The position numbers and the translations under genes are program-made. The notes under the pieces are model-generated. The model did not search any database. It had not been told where the DNA came from and saw nothing but the letters and a program-made list of their open reading frames with translations. Source: Reinekea marina (GTDB lineage: Bacteria > Pseudomonadota > Gammaproteobacteria > Pseudomonadales > Natronospirillaceae). From it: 64,000 bases of DNA. The DNA is taken from positions 3,398,501-3,462,500 of the forward strand of contig NZ_JAUFQI010000001.1 of NCBI RefSeq assembly GCF_030409715.1. The letters are read 5' to 3'. Below, in pieces: positions 17,853-29,054 of this stretch (positions are counted from its first letter, which is position 1; each line of letters opens with the position of its first letter).

Positions 17853-18517
17853 ACCGCATACAACATATAATATGGGATTTTAACGGCACCTTACTCGATG
17901 ATGTCGAGCTATGTATCAACATTATGAATAGGCTGCTAATCAAGCGAGGTCTGCCTTTGTTAGACCGAGCGAGATATTCAGAGGTTTTTCAGTTTCCGGT
18001 CATTCATTATTACCAGGCTCTAGGGTTTGATTTTCAACAAGATCCTTTTAAAAATCTTGCGCAAGAATATATAACACCCTACAACAAATCAGTTCGACAC
18101 TGCTCACTGTATCCTGGTGCGTTCAATACACTGGCTTACTTTAAAGAAGGCGGTATAAAACAGTATATTCTTTCGGCTTTTGAGCACGACGAGCTAATGC
18201 AGGTATTGAAACATTTAGACATATTGCATTATTTTGACGATGTAACTGGTTTAGACAACCAACACGCCGCCAGCAAACTTCAACAAGGTAGCCAACTACT
18301 AAAAGCTAACGCCATTAACCCGGAAACTGCGTTAATTATAGGAGACACTCACCACGACTATGATGTAGCCAACGAACTTAATACCCATTGCCTACTCATA
18401 GACCACGGCCATCAGTCTAGGCAAAAGTTAATGGCTTTAACTCAACAGGTTGTGAGTGATTTTGAGCAAATTTACCCCTTTGTACAATCATTTGAGCTCA
18501 GCCAGGCTTCCGTTTAA
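17849..18517 (+). CDS. HAD-family hydrolase, phosphoglycolate-phosphatase-like
   Basis: A 222-residue HAD phosphatase-like protein. Motif I is [10 protein letters not shown] at residues 9-18, with Asn where most phosphatases have the second Asp; the other motifs are present (LSAFEHDE for motif II, and [10 protein letters not shown] for motif IV near 163-172). The DFNGTLLDD variant is found in a known group of HAD proteins. Substrate unknown. It starts inside the ppiC stop and shares a TTAA with the LysR gene, where both genes stop on opposite strands. Confidence 0.82.
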   Translation: MNRIQHIIWDFNGTLLDDVELCINIMNRLLIKRGLPLLDRARYSEVFQFPVIHYYQALGFDFQQDPFKNLAQEYITPYNKSVRHCSLYPGAFNTLAYFKEGGIKQYILSAFEHDELMQVLKHLDILHYFDDVTGLDNQHAASKLQQGSQLLKANAINPETALIIGDTHHDYDVANELNTHCLLIDHGHQSRQKLMALTQQVVSDFEQIYPFVQSFELSQASV

Positions 18518-19413
18518 GCTTTTAAATTCGAAACAATAAAATCAACCGCCGTCTTAATTTTTGGCACTAAGTAGCGCTGTTTTTGATACAACAAAAACAC
18601 GCCAAAATCCGGTTGCTGAGTTATGTTAACCGGGGTGTCAAAGTGGATTTCTTGTAGCGCACCCGACTCTAGATAAGGCTGAGTCACCCACTTCGGTAGC
18701 ATCAAAATCCCCTCGCCTTTCACAGCCCGATCGACTAACCAATGCCCACTATTAGATATCAATACCGGCGTCCCTGAGACATCGTGCCATTGATTTTCGA
18801 CAAAACATAACCAGGGCGTTGGTCCGGTGGGTGATTGAAAAAATAAGCCTCGATGAGCTTTTAAATCGAAAGGATGTTTAGGTGTACCGGCACTGTCTAA
18901 ATAAGCCTGTGCGGCTACAGGGTAGAAATCGTTTTGCATGAGCTTTACCGCTACAACTCGCTCGTTGGGTGCATAGCCTCCTCGTATTGCAATGTCGACA
19001 TCATCGCGATCGAATGCAGAAAGTTGATCGCTGAGCGTAAGGTCGAGCATGACTTTAGGGTATTGCACTGAGAATTGGTCCAACAACGGAATGAGCACCT
19101 GCTCACCAAAGCCCACCATAGAACTGATCTTAAGTCGCCCCATCGGTTCTGAATGGTAACTGCGCACCGACTCATCGGATTGCTCTAAGGCACGAATAAT
19201 TGCATCGACCTGTAAATAATAATTTCGGCCAACTTCCGTTAACTTCACCACCCGAGTAGTCCGCTTCAGCAAAGTAGCCCCTAAACTCGCCTCTAGATCA
19301 GCCACTCGTCTAGACAATGAAGAAGGAGGTACATTGAAGCGCGCAGCCGCTTGCGTAAAGCTACCTGTTTGAGCCACCGCAACAAAATATTTTAACGCCC
19401 GTAATTGATCCAT
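18514..19413 (-). CDS. LysR-family transcriptional regulator
   Basis: A 299-residue LysR regulator. The N-terminal winged helix-turn-helix spans about residues 3-60 (ALKYFVAVAQTGSFTQAAARF, with SSLSRRVADLEASLGATLLKR). The effector domain follows from about 90 to 295. The SRRVADLE and VGFGEQVLIPLLDQF pattern fits the group typified by DsdC/PgrR-like regulators that often act on a divergent or adjacent gene. No divergent target is evident: the upstream neighbour runs in the same direction. The inducer is unknown. Confidence 0.92.
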   Translation of the reverse strand: MDQLRALKYFVAVAQTGSFTQAAARFNVPPSSLSRRVADLEASLGATLLKRTTRVVKLTEVGRNYYLQVDAIIRALEQSDESVRSYHSEPMGRLKISSMVGFGEQVLIPLLDQFSVQYPKVMLDLTLSDQLSAFDRDDVDIAIRGGYAPNERVVAVKLMQNDFYPVAAQAYLDSAGTPKHPFDLKAHRGLFFQSPTGPTPWLCFVENQWHDVSGTPVLISNSGHWLVDRAVKGEGILMLPKWVTQPYLESGALQEIHFDTPVNITQQPDFGVFLLYQKQRYLVPKIKTAVDFIVSNLKA

Positions 19414-19485
19414 AGAACCTGACTAATACTTTTGAAATAAGAAAAAACTCAAACACACCAATTTACAAATTAACCTTTAATAAAC

Positions 19486-19950
19486 TTACTCAGCTAAAGG
19501 CCGAATACACTGTATTTCAGTCTGATCTTCTGCCGTAAAGGCCATAAACTTTTTACCAATTTTAGCGAGTTTAAAAGTAACGGTTTTTTGTTGCAGGATA
19601 TCTTGCTTAAATGAGCTGGCAACGCCGTTTAACAGTGGGTAAGGTGAAATAATATCGCCTGACAACTGGCTAACAACTAGCTGGTTATTCACAAAGGTCC
19701 ACTTCGCTTTCAGACTAGCAGCTAATGGCACCTCCGTATTTAACCTTGGATAAAAAAACAACAGGTTGCCTGATCCAAGCAAATGACCATTATCGTTTAT
19801 GCTTAAATCCCCTATCGCAAGCGTATCACCATATTGGGTGTGTACACTGCTTTGGCATTGCCACTCCCCAAGTATGTATGGTCGGTAGTCGGTCGCGGCA
19901 AAAACGAATTGGCCAGCAAACACCAGAAATAGCACAACGAGTAAACGCAT
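19486..19950 (-). CDS. Exported protein of unknown function
   Basis: A 154-residue protein with a signal peptide (LLVVLFLVFAGQFVFA, cleavage after about residue 18) and a small beta-rich domain starting YRPYILGEWQCQSSV, ending with QTEIQCIRP. Two conserved-looking cysteines (about 33 and 149) could form a disulfide. The layout, a GEWxC opening with a predicted barrel, recalls small periplasmic lipocalin-like proteins, but I do not recognise a family. It sits upstream of the LysR gene in the same direction, separated by 72 bases. Confidence 0.65.
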   Translation of the reverse strand: MRLLVVLFLVFAGQFVFAATDYRPYILGEWQCQSSVHTQYGDTLAIGDLSINDNGHLLGSGNLLFFYPRLNTEVPLAASLKAKWTFVNNQLVVSQLSGDIISPYPLLNGVASSFKQDILQQKTVTFKLAKIGKKFMAFTAEDQTEIQCIRPLAE

Positions 19951-20014
19951 ATCAAAGAGCCGTTCATGGAAAATAGCAGTTTAGCGCTGCGCATTGGGAG
20001 TGTATATAGGTTTT

Positions 20015-20035
20015 GGGCTGCGGGCTGCGGGCTGC
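20015..20035. repeat. Three 7-bp units (GGGCTGC)x3
   Basis: A perfect heptamer triplet at 20015-20035, between the exported-protein gene and the larger 159-bp tandem array. A slippage-prone microsatellite in non-coding DNA. Confidence 0.85.
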
Positions 20036-20044
20036 GTGTTTAAA

Positions 20045-20519
20045 GACTAAAACACACCGCTGAACAAAGCTTTGGTGGGGAATTCACCTAGCTCGGGAAT
20101 CTGAGCCATGGATGGCGAACTTTAGCGACACATGGATGTGCTTGAGCGACCGAGATAGGTTGATTTTCCGCCGAAGCCACCTTTGATGCTGAACGGTTAA
20201 ATAGACTAAAACACACTGCAGTACAAAGCTTTGGTGGGAAATTAACTTAGCTCGGGAATCTGAGCCATGGATGGCGAAGTTTAGCGGCACATGGATGTGC
20301 TTGAGCGACCGAGATAGGTTGATTTTCCGCCGAAGCCACCTTTGATGCTGAACGGTTAAATAGACTAAAACACACTGCAGTACAAAGCTTTGGTGGGAAA
20401 TTAACTTAGCTCGGGAATCTGAGCCATGGATGGCGAAGTTTAGCGGCACACGGATGTGCTTGAGCGACCGAGATAGGTTGATTTTCCGCCGAAGCGACCT
20501 TTGACGCTGAACGATAAAT
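20045..20519. repeat. Three 159-bp tandem repeat units
   Basis: Units start at 20045, 20204 and 20363, each opening with GACTAAAACACAC and ending near GCTGAACG. Units 2 and 3 are almost identical; unit 1 differs at several positions, and the last is slightly shortened. Each unit contains the palindrome CACATGGATGTG (one base altered in unit 3) and a GCTC...GAGC pair, so it can fold. Because 159 is a multiple of three, a minus-strand frame stays open through all units (20084-20449), but this has no good start signal or homolog that I know. It is best read as non-coding repetitive DNA, perhaps a dispersed intergenic repeat family of this genome. Confidence 0.9.
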
Positions 20520-20676
20520 AAAAGCTAGAACGCGCTTCGTTTATCTTGAAAAACCCTATTATTGTCATAAAAACAATAAAGATACGTAAAATCCACCCTA
20601 TATGAAGCCATTTTAATAAATAAAAATCACCCCATATTATCAATGTCGAAACAACAACCTTATTTTGGAATCCTAA

Positions 20677-21672
20677 ATGCCTACTTATAAAGCCATCAAT
20701 CTGATTAAACGCCCTACGGGTCCTAGCAGCCCAGAATTGTTTGAAATTGTTGAAAAAGAAGTACCTAACATTAAAAGTGGTGAGTTTTTAATTAAACAGA
20801 ATCACATGTCATTAGACCCAGCTATGTTTGGTTGGATGTCGCCTGACACAGAAAGCTACATTCCACCCGTGGAACTGGGAACAGTAATGCGCTCTTCTGG
20901 TGTAGGTGAAGTGATTGAATCACAACACCCAGACTTCGCCGTTGGCGACAAAGTGAATGGCATGTTTGGCTGGACTGAAATGCTGGTCAGCGATGGTACT
21001 GGCGTAAATAAATTAGATAAGAGCTTATCTGATGAAATGATACTCTCGGTTTTTGCACTACCGGGTTTAACGGCTACAAAAGGCTTATACAGTTTTGGTA
21101 AGCCTAAAGAAGGCGAGACAATTGTCGTGACTGGCGCTGCAGGCTCTGTTGGTTCAATTGTGGGTCAGCTGGCAAAAGCGGATGGCTTGCGTGTTATTGG
21201 TGTAGCCGGTAGTGAAGAAAAATGCGCTTGGTTGACCGATGAATTAGGTTTTGATGGTGCCATTAACTATAAGTCTGACGATATTTCAGCTCAATTAAAT
21301 GAGCTGACGCCAAATGGTATTGATGTTTACTTTGAAAATACCGGCGGTCCAATTCAAAAGCTGGTCTTTGACCGCATGAACGCCCATGGCCGATTAATCG
21401 TTTGCGGCATGATTGCAGATTACGTGGGCGGCGAACCTGCACCAGGTCCTAGCTGGATGAATGCCATTCGTAAGCGCTTGACCATTCAAGGCTTCACCAT
21501 GCCAGATCACTTTCATGAAACCCCTCAACTACTTGAGAAGTTAACCCCTTATGTGATGGCGGGCAAAATCAAATACCGTAGCCACACCCTAGAAGGTTTA
21601 GAGTCAGCTATTGAAGGCTTGAACTTATTCTTTACCGGTGGAAACAAAGGTAAGTTGATCGTTAAGCTTTAA
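20677..21672 (+). CDS. NADP-dependent oxidoreductase, MDR family (zinc-independent)
   Basis: A 331-residue medium-chain reductase like curcumin/prostaglandin reductases. It lacks the zinc-binding cysteines of alcohol dehydrogenases. It has the N-terminal domain NHMSLDPAMFGWMS (about residues 47-60) and the nucleotide fold VTGAAGSVGSIVGQLAK (about 151-167), then YFENTGGPIQ (about 218-227) and the C-terminal GNKGKLIVKL. The enzyme reduces alpha,beta-unsaturated ketones or aldehydes with NADPH; the natural substrate is unknown. It stands alone and is followed by a strong terminator. Confidence 0.9.
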   Translation: MPTYKAINLIKRPTGPSSPELFEIVEKEVPNIKSGEFLIKQNHMSLDPAMFGWMSPDTESYIPPVELGTVMRSSGVGEVIESQHPDFAVGDKVNGMFGWTEMLVSDGTGVNKLDKSLSDEMILSVFALPGLTATKGLYSFGKPKEGETIVVTGAAGSVGSIVGQLAKADGLRVIGVAGSEEKCAWLTDELGFDGAINYKSDDISAQLNELTPNGIDVYFENTGGPIQKLVFDRMNAHGRLIVCGMIADYVGGEPAPGPSWMNAIRKRLTIQGFTMPDHFHETPQLLEKLTPYVMAGKIKYRSHTLEGLESAIEGLNLFFTGGNKGKLIVKL

Positions 21673-21705
21673 GTTTTAAGTTTTAAGTTTTTTTAACTTA
21701 TATTT

Positions 21706-21740
21706 AATGCCAGCGTTGGTCGACTTTCGCTGGCATTTTT
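21706..21740 (+). terminator. Rho-independent terminator after the MDR reductase
   Basis: Perfect 10-bp stem AATGCCAGCG (21706-21715) with CGCTGGCATT (21728-21737), followed by a T-run. It lies 34 bases after the reductase stop, which is preceded by three TTTTAAG-type repeats. The region from 21758 on holds decayed coding remnants. Confidence 0.88.
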
Positions 21741-21754
21741 GTATTTAAAAGAGG

Positions 21755-21990
21755 TTATTGCATGGAGCTTAACCCAATAAGATTACCTTCAGTATCCATA
21801 CAGACACTCACATAGCCAAACTCACCGATCTACATTTTGGGGTTAATTATGGTCCCTCTAAGTGCGCTTTTAAATTATCTAAAATATTTTGCCAACCCTG
21901 CTATTGCAATTCAGCGCTGTTAGAGCCTGCTGCATAGTACTCGCTAAAAAGTTTGCCTTTATGCAGCATTGAGACCAGCAAAAGTCTATT
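21755..21990 (-). pseudogene. Two decayed 3'-terminal gene remnants (SRPBCC-like and VOC-like)
   Basis: Read on the minus strand, 21847-21990 translates to a tail with GKLFSEYYAAGSNSAELQ, an in-frame TAG, then QGWQNILDNLKAHLEG and a stop. This resembles the C-terminus of AHSA1/SRPBCC proteins. Directly after it, 21755-21843 in another frame reads a stop-interrupted segment with IGEFGYVSVCMDTEGN, LIGLSSMQ and a stop, the typical end of VOC (glyoxalase/bleomycin-resistance) proteins. Both lack their 5' parts and contain internal stops, so they are relics. The stretch 21991-22090 shows nothing more. Confidence 0.6.
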
Positions 21991-22098
21991 CAACTAGACA
22001 CCCTTTCACACCTCTTCATTCTAAAAAATAGAACATATTGTGCCAAATAATCAATTATACAGAACCAAACCCACCCTCTAGACTGTGATTAACAAATG

Positions 22099-22146
22099 GA
22101 TCATCAGATCAAAACCTTGCGATCGTCTACACTGATCAACCTGATC
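22099..22146 (+). promoter_or_regulatory. Five GATC sites clustered upstream of katG
   Basis: GATC occurs at 22099, 22107, 22121, 22134 and 22143, that is five times in 48 bases, with a CTGATCAA doublet at 22133 and 22142. It lies 38-85 bases upstream of the katG start, where the promoter and an OxyR-type activator site are expected. GATC is the Dam methylation target, and in E. coli agn43 OxyR competes with Dam at such clusters. Function here is inferred; no exact OxyR consensus is evident. Confidence 0.5.
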
Positions 22147-22177
22147 AATAGGCCTCCATATAACAACCAAAAGGTAG

Positions 22178-24394
<2,217 letters not shown>

Positions 24395-24419
24395 CGTTAA
24401 TTCACACAACTCCTAATTA

Positions 24420-24445
24420 CACGGCCTTTAAGCTTGAAGGCCGTG
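24420..24445. terminator. Bidirectional terminator between katG and the M14-like gene
   Basis: Nine-base stem CACGGCCTT (24420-24428) with AAGGCCGTG (24437-24445) around an eight-base loop, located between the two convergent genes. The T-run is modest on both strands. Confidence 0.75.
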
Positions 24446-24490
24446 CTTTATATGGAGCGATGCTCTATCCAAATCGACACACCAAAATTT

Positions 24491-25414
24491 TCAACCATGT
24501 TTTAGTGCAAATTCGATAGCACTTTGAACTGCCACTGCTTGTGCTAAATTGCATTGCTCAGGAGTAGCTTTAAGGCTATCCGGGTACACCTCTGTTGTGG
24601 TTTTAAATGTCGCAGGTGTCATTCCCGCACATAAACCCAGTGCTTTTAGTGGGTAGCGAATCACACCTTTATCCGTAATCGGCGAACCAATTAACTCACC
24701 TTTTGAATCGGCTGGAGCTATATGAGTCACTTTCTCAACGGCTTCAATGATTGCTTTTTGAAACGCAGGCTGTGGATGTTCAGTATCATCTACTAGGTAA
24801 AAGCCATCGGGAATAATATGAGGGCCACTGAATTTTCCATCTCGTGCGGCTAACGCAGGGCGAAACTCTGTTTCATCGGTGTCCGTTGTTTCATGAAGGT
24901 CAATGTGCAACAAAATACGCTTTTGAATTGGCTCAACCAGACGAATTAAGGCGGCTGCTTCTTCGGCAGGACTGTTGTCTCTAAAAGAACGATTAGGGTC
25001 TATAGCGTTAGCATTCCAGCGGTGAATGCGTTCATAGCCCCAAGGGCTGACACAAGGTGCAATGAGCAAGTTCACTTTTTTACTGAAGCGTTCAGCATGT
25101 TCTTCTACAAACTTTAAAGCGCCATGCACGCCACTGGTTTCATAGCCATGCACACCGCCGGTCACTAATACCACCGGCAAATTCGCTTGCCAATTGCGAG
25201 TTCGAATGGCATAAAGTGGGTACTGATCAGCGCCATAATTTAACTGGCCATAAGTTTCCACATCAAACCGTTCCGCCAGTGCCTCAACTTTGCTAATCAC
25301 ATCTTTCTTATAACTTCGATGCTTAACCTGCTGCGACAGCCATTGTAATTTTTCGACGTCGCCCCACGGTTGTCCAGGCGTTCCTATCGGGTAGTGTTCT
25401 GTCGCAGTGGTCAT
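24491..25414 (-). CDS. M14-type zinc carboxypeptidase / succinylglutamate desuccinylase-like protein
   Basis: A 307-residue metalloenzyme of the M14 superfamily. The first zinc-binding motif is in GGVHGYET (His and Glu), the substrate Arg/Asn region is NANAIDPNRSFRD, and the third zinc ligand is in LLHIDLHETTD. The predicted catalytic Glu lies in the C-terminal TTEVYPDS segment. The length is short, as in cytosolic aspartoacylase-like members, and there is no signal peptide. A GGAGG lies just before the ATG at 25414; a TTG four codons upstream falls in that site and is rejected. Substrate unknown: a peptide or N-acyl amino acid. Confidence 0.82.
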   Translation of the reverse strand: MTTATEHYPIGTPGQPWGDVEKLQWLSQQVKHRSYKKDVISKVEALAERFDVETYGQLNYGADQYPLYAIRTRNWQANLPVVLVTGGVHGYETSGVHGALKFVEEHAERFSKKVNLLIAPCVSPWGYERIHRWNANAIDPNRSFRDNSPAEEAAALIRLVEPIQKRILLHIDLHETTDTDETEFRPALAARDGKFSGPHIIPDGFYLVDDTEHPQPAFQKAIIEAVEKVTHIAPADSKGELIGSPITDKGVIRYPLKALGLCAGMTPATFKTTTEVYPDSLKATPEQCNLAQAVAVQSAIEFALKHG

Positions 25415-25467
25415 TTTTGCCTCCAAATAATGTTGGATTAATATTAAATATTTTCTTCAAACGTAGC

Positions 25468-28221
25468 CTAAAACCCGCCTAATTGAATTTGGTATTCCAA
25501 GCTTACAGCGCCGCTATTTGGCTGAAAGTACAATGATAGACTGGGCTTAAGTTTAAGATTTGTATTTCTTAACACATTGACGTTGGGCGCAACACCCAAC
25601 CCAAAGGCTAGCTCATTCGAATCGCCCACTTGCTGACTCAGCAAACTGAAATTTACTTCCGTATTACGCCAATACATCAGTGGCGTGAACGACCGACCAA
25701 CTGGGCCTAAGTTAATTCGGTAATTGGCTTCCATTTGAGCGCTGTACCCAAGTTGATCTATCGGACTAAAAATACGCGGTTGGCTTAACATTGATTGCGG
25801 GGTATTAAGGTGCTGTAACGACAACGCAAAATCTACAGATTGCTTCTCATTAAAGCCTTCCATCGTTAACTTAGAGCTCGACAACCAGTTGATTGTTTGT
25901 TCGGCAAGGTAGAACTGGCCATCAATACTCTGCTCAAAGCCTGATGGTGTTTCTATTGCTTGAAAAGCACGCTCTTTTATTCGTTGATAACGAGTGCCAT
26001 AAATTAATCGCGTCAACGAATCACCTTGATTGAATGCTTGACGCTCAACTCCAATGTATGGCTGCCACGTAGATTGATACACACCGAAATATTTTTCAAT
26101 GGGTTGCTGAGCTAAAATACTCACGCTTGATTCCACTTGATCATTTTCGTTTATCATTTTTTCTATACGGGTTCGATAAAAAGGCCCCGCATCTGATCGA
26201 TATTGTGCATTAATGCTACCGAACCAATCTTCTGCGCTGTCATCATACCCACTCGTGAGCTGGACATTCACTTTATCCATCACATCGTCTGAAAATATCG
26301 AAGCGCTTAATTGATCGCCATCGAATAACAATTTCCAACTGTGAGGATTCCATAAGTGCCGAACCGGCGAGTAAGGCTCGCTCTCAAAGGTAACTTGAGT
26401 AATTTCAACCTCGGTGATCGGCAGGTGCTGCTCTAGCGCTTCCATAAATATCGGTGCGGAACGCGGCTGTGCATCCACCGGCTTCCAGTGAGTCGGAGCT
26501 TGAGGTAAATCTTTAAATTCAACCGCTACGACTTGCTGACCTTGCGCCGTATAATCAGCCATCACTACCCGTTGGTTAACTTTATCCCAATGTAAAAAAT
26601 AACTGCCATAAGGGCGTGTTGCTACCTGATATGTTTTGTCGGATGCACGTGAACGGGCGTAAACTTGATCTATGCCAGAAACATCGGAACTATAAAGTAG
26701 CCAATGCTCTGTTAATATAGGAGATCGCAACGTTTCATGCGAGTTAGGTTTAAGTAAAGTTGTATTTTCTAGCTCGCGGTCAATATGATACACGCCATCG
26801 GATTCGCCCCCAGACAAGACGTAAACCCAGCCATCTTGAACAGGCCGAATATCGTAAGCAATACTGTAGTTCGGTAAAGGTACAACTTTCAATAAACCGC
26901 CTTTTTTATCTAACAAAACAAATTCACTGCTTCTGTCTTCATTAAAACGATTGACTAAAAACTGATGATGGTTACTACCCACATAAGTAAAGCGCTCTCC
27001 AACTGAGAGTTGTTGCTCTCCTTCATCTTGGCTCCAGCAATACAAATCCGCAGTGTCTCGAAAGGGCTTTTTGGCATGGGGCTTTTCTTCGATCCAACAC
27101 CATTGATGGTTATGCGCGACAACCGACATTGTTTTTGATCCGCCATAGTAACTGCGAGCGGCCCGATTTGTTAACGGTTGAATAAGTCGGTCGCGCCCCT
27201 CTTCAATGACCACAATCGATGAGCCCAACTTGGCGTCAACCTTAACGGCAAATACTTGTTGATCCACAACGTTAATGGGGTAAAAACTTTGCCAATGCTC
27301 TCCTTGTTGCCCCTTAATTAAGTCAACCCTGGAAACATCCAATGTGCTTTGTTGATGCTGCCAATAGCTTTGTAATGACGACACCATGTGTTGGTAGTGT
27401 TTACTTAAAGTTAACCCAGTTTCTTTTTTTAACGCACTGTCTAAGTTAAAACCCGACGGTGTCGCTAATCGGTTAATAATGCGATCGAACAGGTCGCTAC
27501 CATACTCGCTACGCAAATAGGCCGTTAAATAGCGACCTAAAACATAAGGGCTGTGTCTCGGTGTGCGATCAAAGCCTGTACCTAGCATGGCTCTCTCGTA
27601 TGAGTAGGGCGCGCGCTCCTGTAAATCTGTGCGATACCACAGATCGAACGAAGCTGTGCGACCCCGGCCGCCTTCAGTCATCAGTGTTTCACTTACTACG
27701 GCGTCACCTTCAAAAAACCAAGCAGGCAAAAATAGCGCTGAAAAAGCACCCGAGCCTAATTCACCGAGCGCAAAACTCATCGCCTTTGCCACTAGGTTGT
27801 CGCTCATTTGGTTATATTGAACAATGTGCCTACCTTCATGTACGGCAAGCGCGTCAAACCATTCTAACTGTGCAAAGGGGGCTGGCTTATTAAACCAAAG
27901 AGACCGGTAAGGCATTAGGCCAACATTGCCATTCGATGTATGCGCTCTTGTATAAAGAACAATTGGAATGGGCTTCATGGCTCGTGTCAGCGGCATTTCA
28001 TTTAGGTGCTGATTCAAATAATAGTTTAGCTGAACCGCGACTCTTTGCGCATGTGAATGAATATTTGCTTCGTAGATCAAGCTAAACATGGGTTCGTGAA
28101 TCACCCGCCATTGCGGCTTAGTGTCTATAGCACCCGCTAAAGGGATGCATGCACATAGAAACAACATTCTCAAAAAACGTTTGAAGATAGTCATTATTTT
28201 TTTTTGTATGCACTGCGACAT
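25468..28221 (-). CDS. Predicted exported gluzincin-like metalloprotease with propeller and C-terminal barrel-like region
   Basis: A 917-residue protein with a signal peptide (about residues 11-31, ending ACIPLAGA). The HEGRH motif at 128-132 and the downstream PAWFFEGDAVVSE (Glu171) match the HExxH plus Glu layout of MA-clan peptidases. Residues of about 330-590 have repeated blades resembling a TolB/WD beta-propeller. The C-terminal third (about 640-917) alternates polar and hydrophobic strands and ends in Phe, as outer-membrane barrels do. It is transcribed alone. Start codon may be at ATG 28194 instead. Activity and substrate are unproven; the whole three-part layout is an inference. Confidence 0.6.
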   Translation of the reverse strand: MSQCIQKKIMTIFKRFLRMLFLCACIPLAGAIDTKPQWRVIHEPMFSLIYEANIHSHAQRVAVQLNYYLNQHLNEMPLTRAMKPIPIVLYTRAHTSNGNVGLMPYRSLWFNKPAPFAQLEWFDALAVHEGRHIVQYNQMSDNLVAKAMSFALGELGSGAFSALFLPAWFFEGDAVVSETLMTEGGRGRTASFDLWYRTDLQERAPYSYERAMLGTGFDRTPRHSPYVLGRYLTAYLRSEYGSDLFDRIINRLATPSGFNLDSALKKETGLTLSKHYQHMVSSLQSYWQHQQSTLDVSRVDLIKGQQGEHWQSFYPINVVDQQVFAVKVDAKLGSSIVVIEEGRDRLIQPLTNRAARSYYGGSKTMSVVAHNHQWCWIEEKPHAKKPFRDTADLYCWSQDEGEQQLSVGERFTYVGSNHHQFLVNRFNEDRSSEFVLLDKKGGLLKVVPLPNYSIAYDIRPVQDGWVYVLSGGESDGVYHIDRELENTTLLKPNSHETLRSPILTEHWLLYSSDVSGIDQVYARSRASDKTYQVATRPYGSYFLHWDKVNQRVVMADYTAQGQQVVAVEFKDLPQAPTHWKPVDAQPRSAPIFMEALEQHLPITEVEITQVTFESEPYSPVRHLWNPHSWKLLFDGDQLSASIFSDDVMDKVNVQLTSGYDDSAEDWFGSINAQYRSDAGPFYRTRIEKMINENDQVESSVSILAQQPIEKYFGVYQSTWQPYIGVERQAFNQGDSLTRLIYGTRYQRIKERAFQAIETPSGFEQSIDGQFYLAEQTINWLSSSKLTMEGFNEKQSVDFALSLQHLNTPQSMLSQPRIFSPIDQLGYSAQMEANYRINLGPVGRSFTPLMYWRNTEVNFSLLSQQVGDSNELAFGLGVAPNVNVLRNTNLKLKPSLSLYFQPNSGAVSLEYQIQLGGF

Positions 28222-28330
28222 AACACGCCTATAGTAAGTGGTGAACTCAATGATATGACCTTTTGGTAATTTGGCTTGTCGATTGAGGTTAACCGATTCC
28301 TACTAAAAACAAAATCTCAAGGAGATAGCT

Positions 28331-28648
28331 ATGTCACAATATGTAATGGTTTATATCGGTGGCGATACCCCGAAAACACCTGAGGAAGGCAAAAAGCACT
28401 TTGCCGACTATATGCAGTGGATTCAATCGCTCGGCGATGCCGCTGTAAGCCCGATGAACCCTCTCAAAGGAACGGTAACAGTCAACCCAGATGGCAGTGT
28501 TTCGCAAGGCGGATCTTCTCAAATGTCTGGTTACACCATTGTAGAAGCCGAATCGATGGAAGCGGCTTTAGAGATGGCAAAAACGTGCCCATTTTTGACA
28601 ATCAACGGCCAACTTGAAGTGTCTGAACGAATAGAAATGCCAAGCTAG
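28331..28648 (+). CDS. YCII-related domain protein
   Basis: A 105-residue single-domain protein of the dimeric alpha+beta barrel YCII group: starts MVYIGGDTPKTPEEGKKHFADYMQWIQSLG-like, here given by its key MQWIQSLGDAAVSP (about 29-42), with a conserved SGYTIVEAESMEAALEMAKTCPF helix-strand (key VEAESMEAALEM). AAGGAGA six bases upstream supports the ATG. Members are small enzymes of uncertain reaction; it is not linked to its neighbours. Confidence 0.85.
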   Translation: MSQYVMVYIGGDTPKTPEEGKKHFADYMQWIQSLGDAAVSPMNPLKGTVTVNPDGSVSQGGSSQMSGYTIVEAESMEAALEMAKTCPFLTINGQLEVSERIEMPS

Positions 28649-29054
28649 CTCACACCAATGACCGGCCGCGTGCACATCTCAAATGAAAGACCGTTACTCA
28701 CAGAAACTGTGGATAACTCTTGGGATAAACATTTGAGAAGTCACGCTGAGCCCCGAATTTAAAGGGATCTATAAACTTGAGTCAAAAACACTCAGATCCA
28801 TTCTATTTCTGAAAAGCTCAATAAAATCAACACTTTAATTTAATTAATCGGCTTTATTAGTTGAATATCGGGGTTGACAATACGCTTTTGCTTTCCAGTT
28901 CATCGAAGGTGGATAAGTGTATCCGTCTTTACAATCGATCGACTCATCAGCCTAAAAAATACACGATAGTGATGCATTTTTCACAATTGACGCTATAGTA
29001 TTTTCATTAGTGAACAAAATAATAATAAACCCTAAGCATTAAGTAGATGGATCT
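28649..29054. other. 406-bp intergenic region upstream of the kinase operon
   Basis: No gene is visible. A TTGACA at about 28875 and an AT-rich tract near 28990-29030 could hold the promoter of the 29055 kinase operon, but no clear -35/-10 pair at 17-base spacing could be fixed. No terminator for the YCII gene was seen. Confidence 0.4.

Noticed and set aside
20084..20449. Minus-strand frame of 121 residues with an internal repeat
   Set aside because: It is open only because the 159-bp unit length is a multiple of three; there is no RBS or recognised domain.
20045..20519. CRISPR array
   Set aside because: The repeats are 159 bp, contiguous and lack variable spacers; no cas gene is nearby.
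27561..27893. 110-residue plus-strand frame inside the metalloprotease gene
   Set aside because: It is antisense to a long well-formed gene and shows no RBS or domain.
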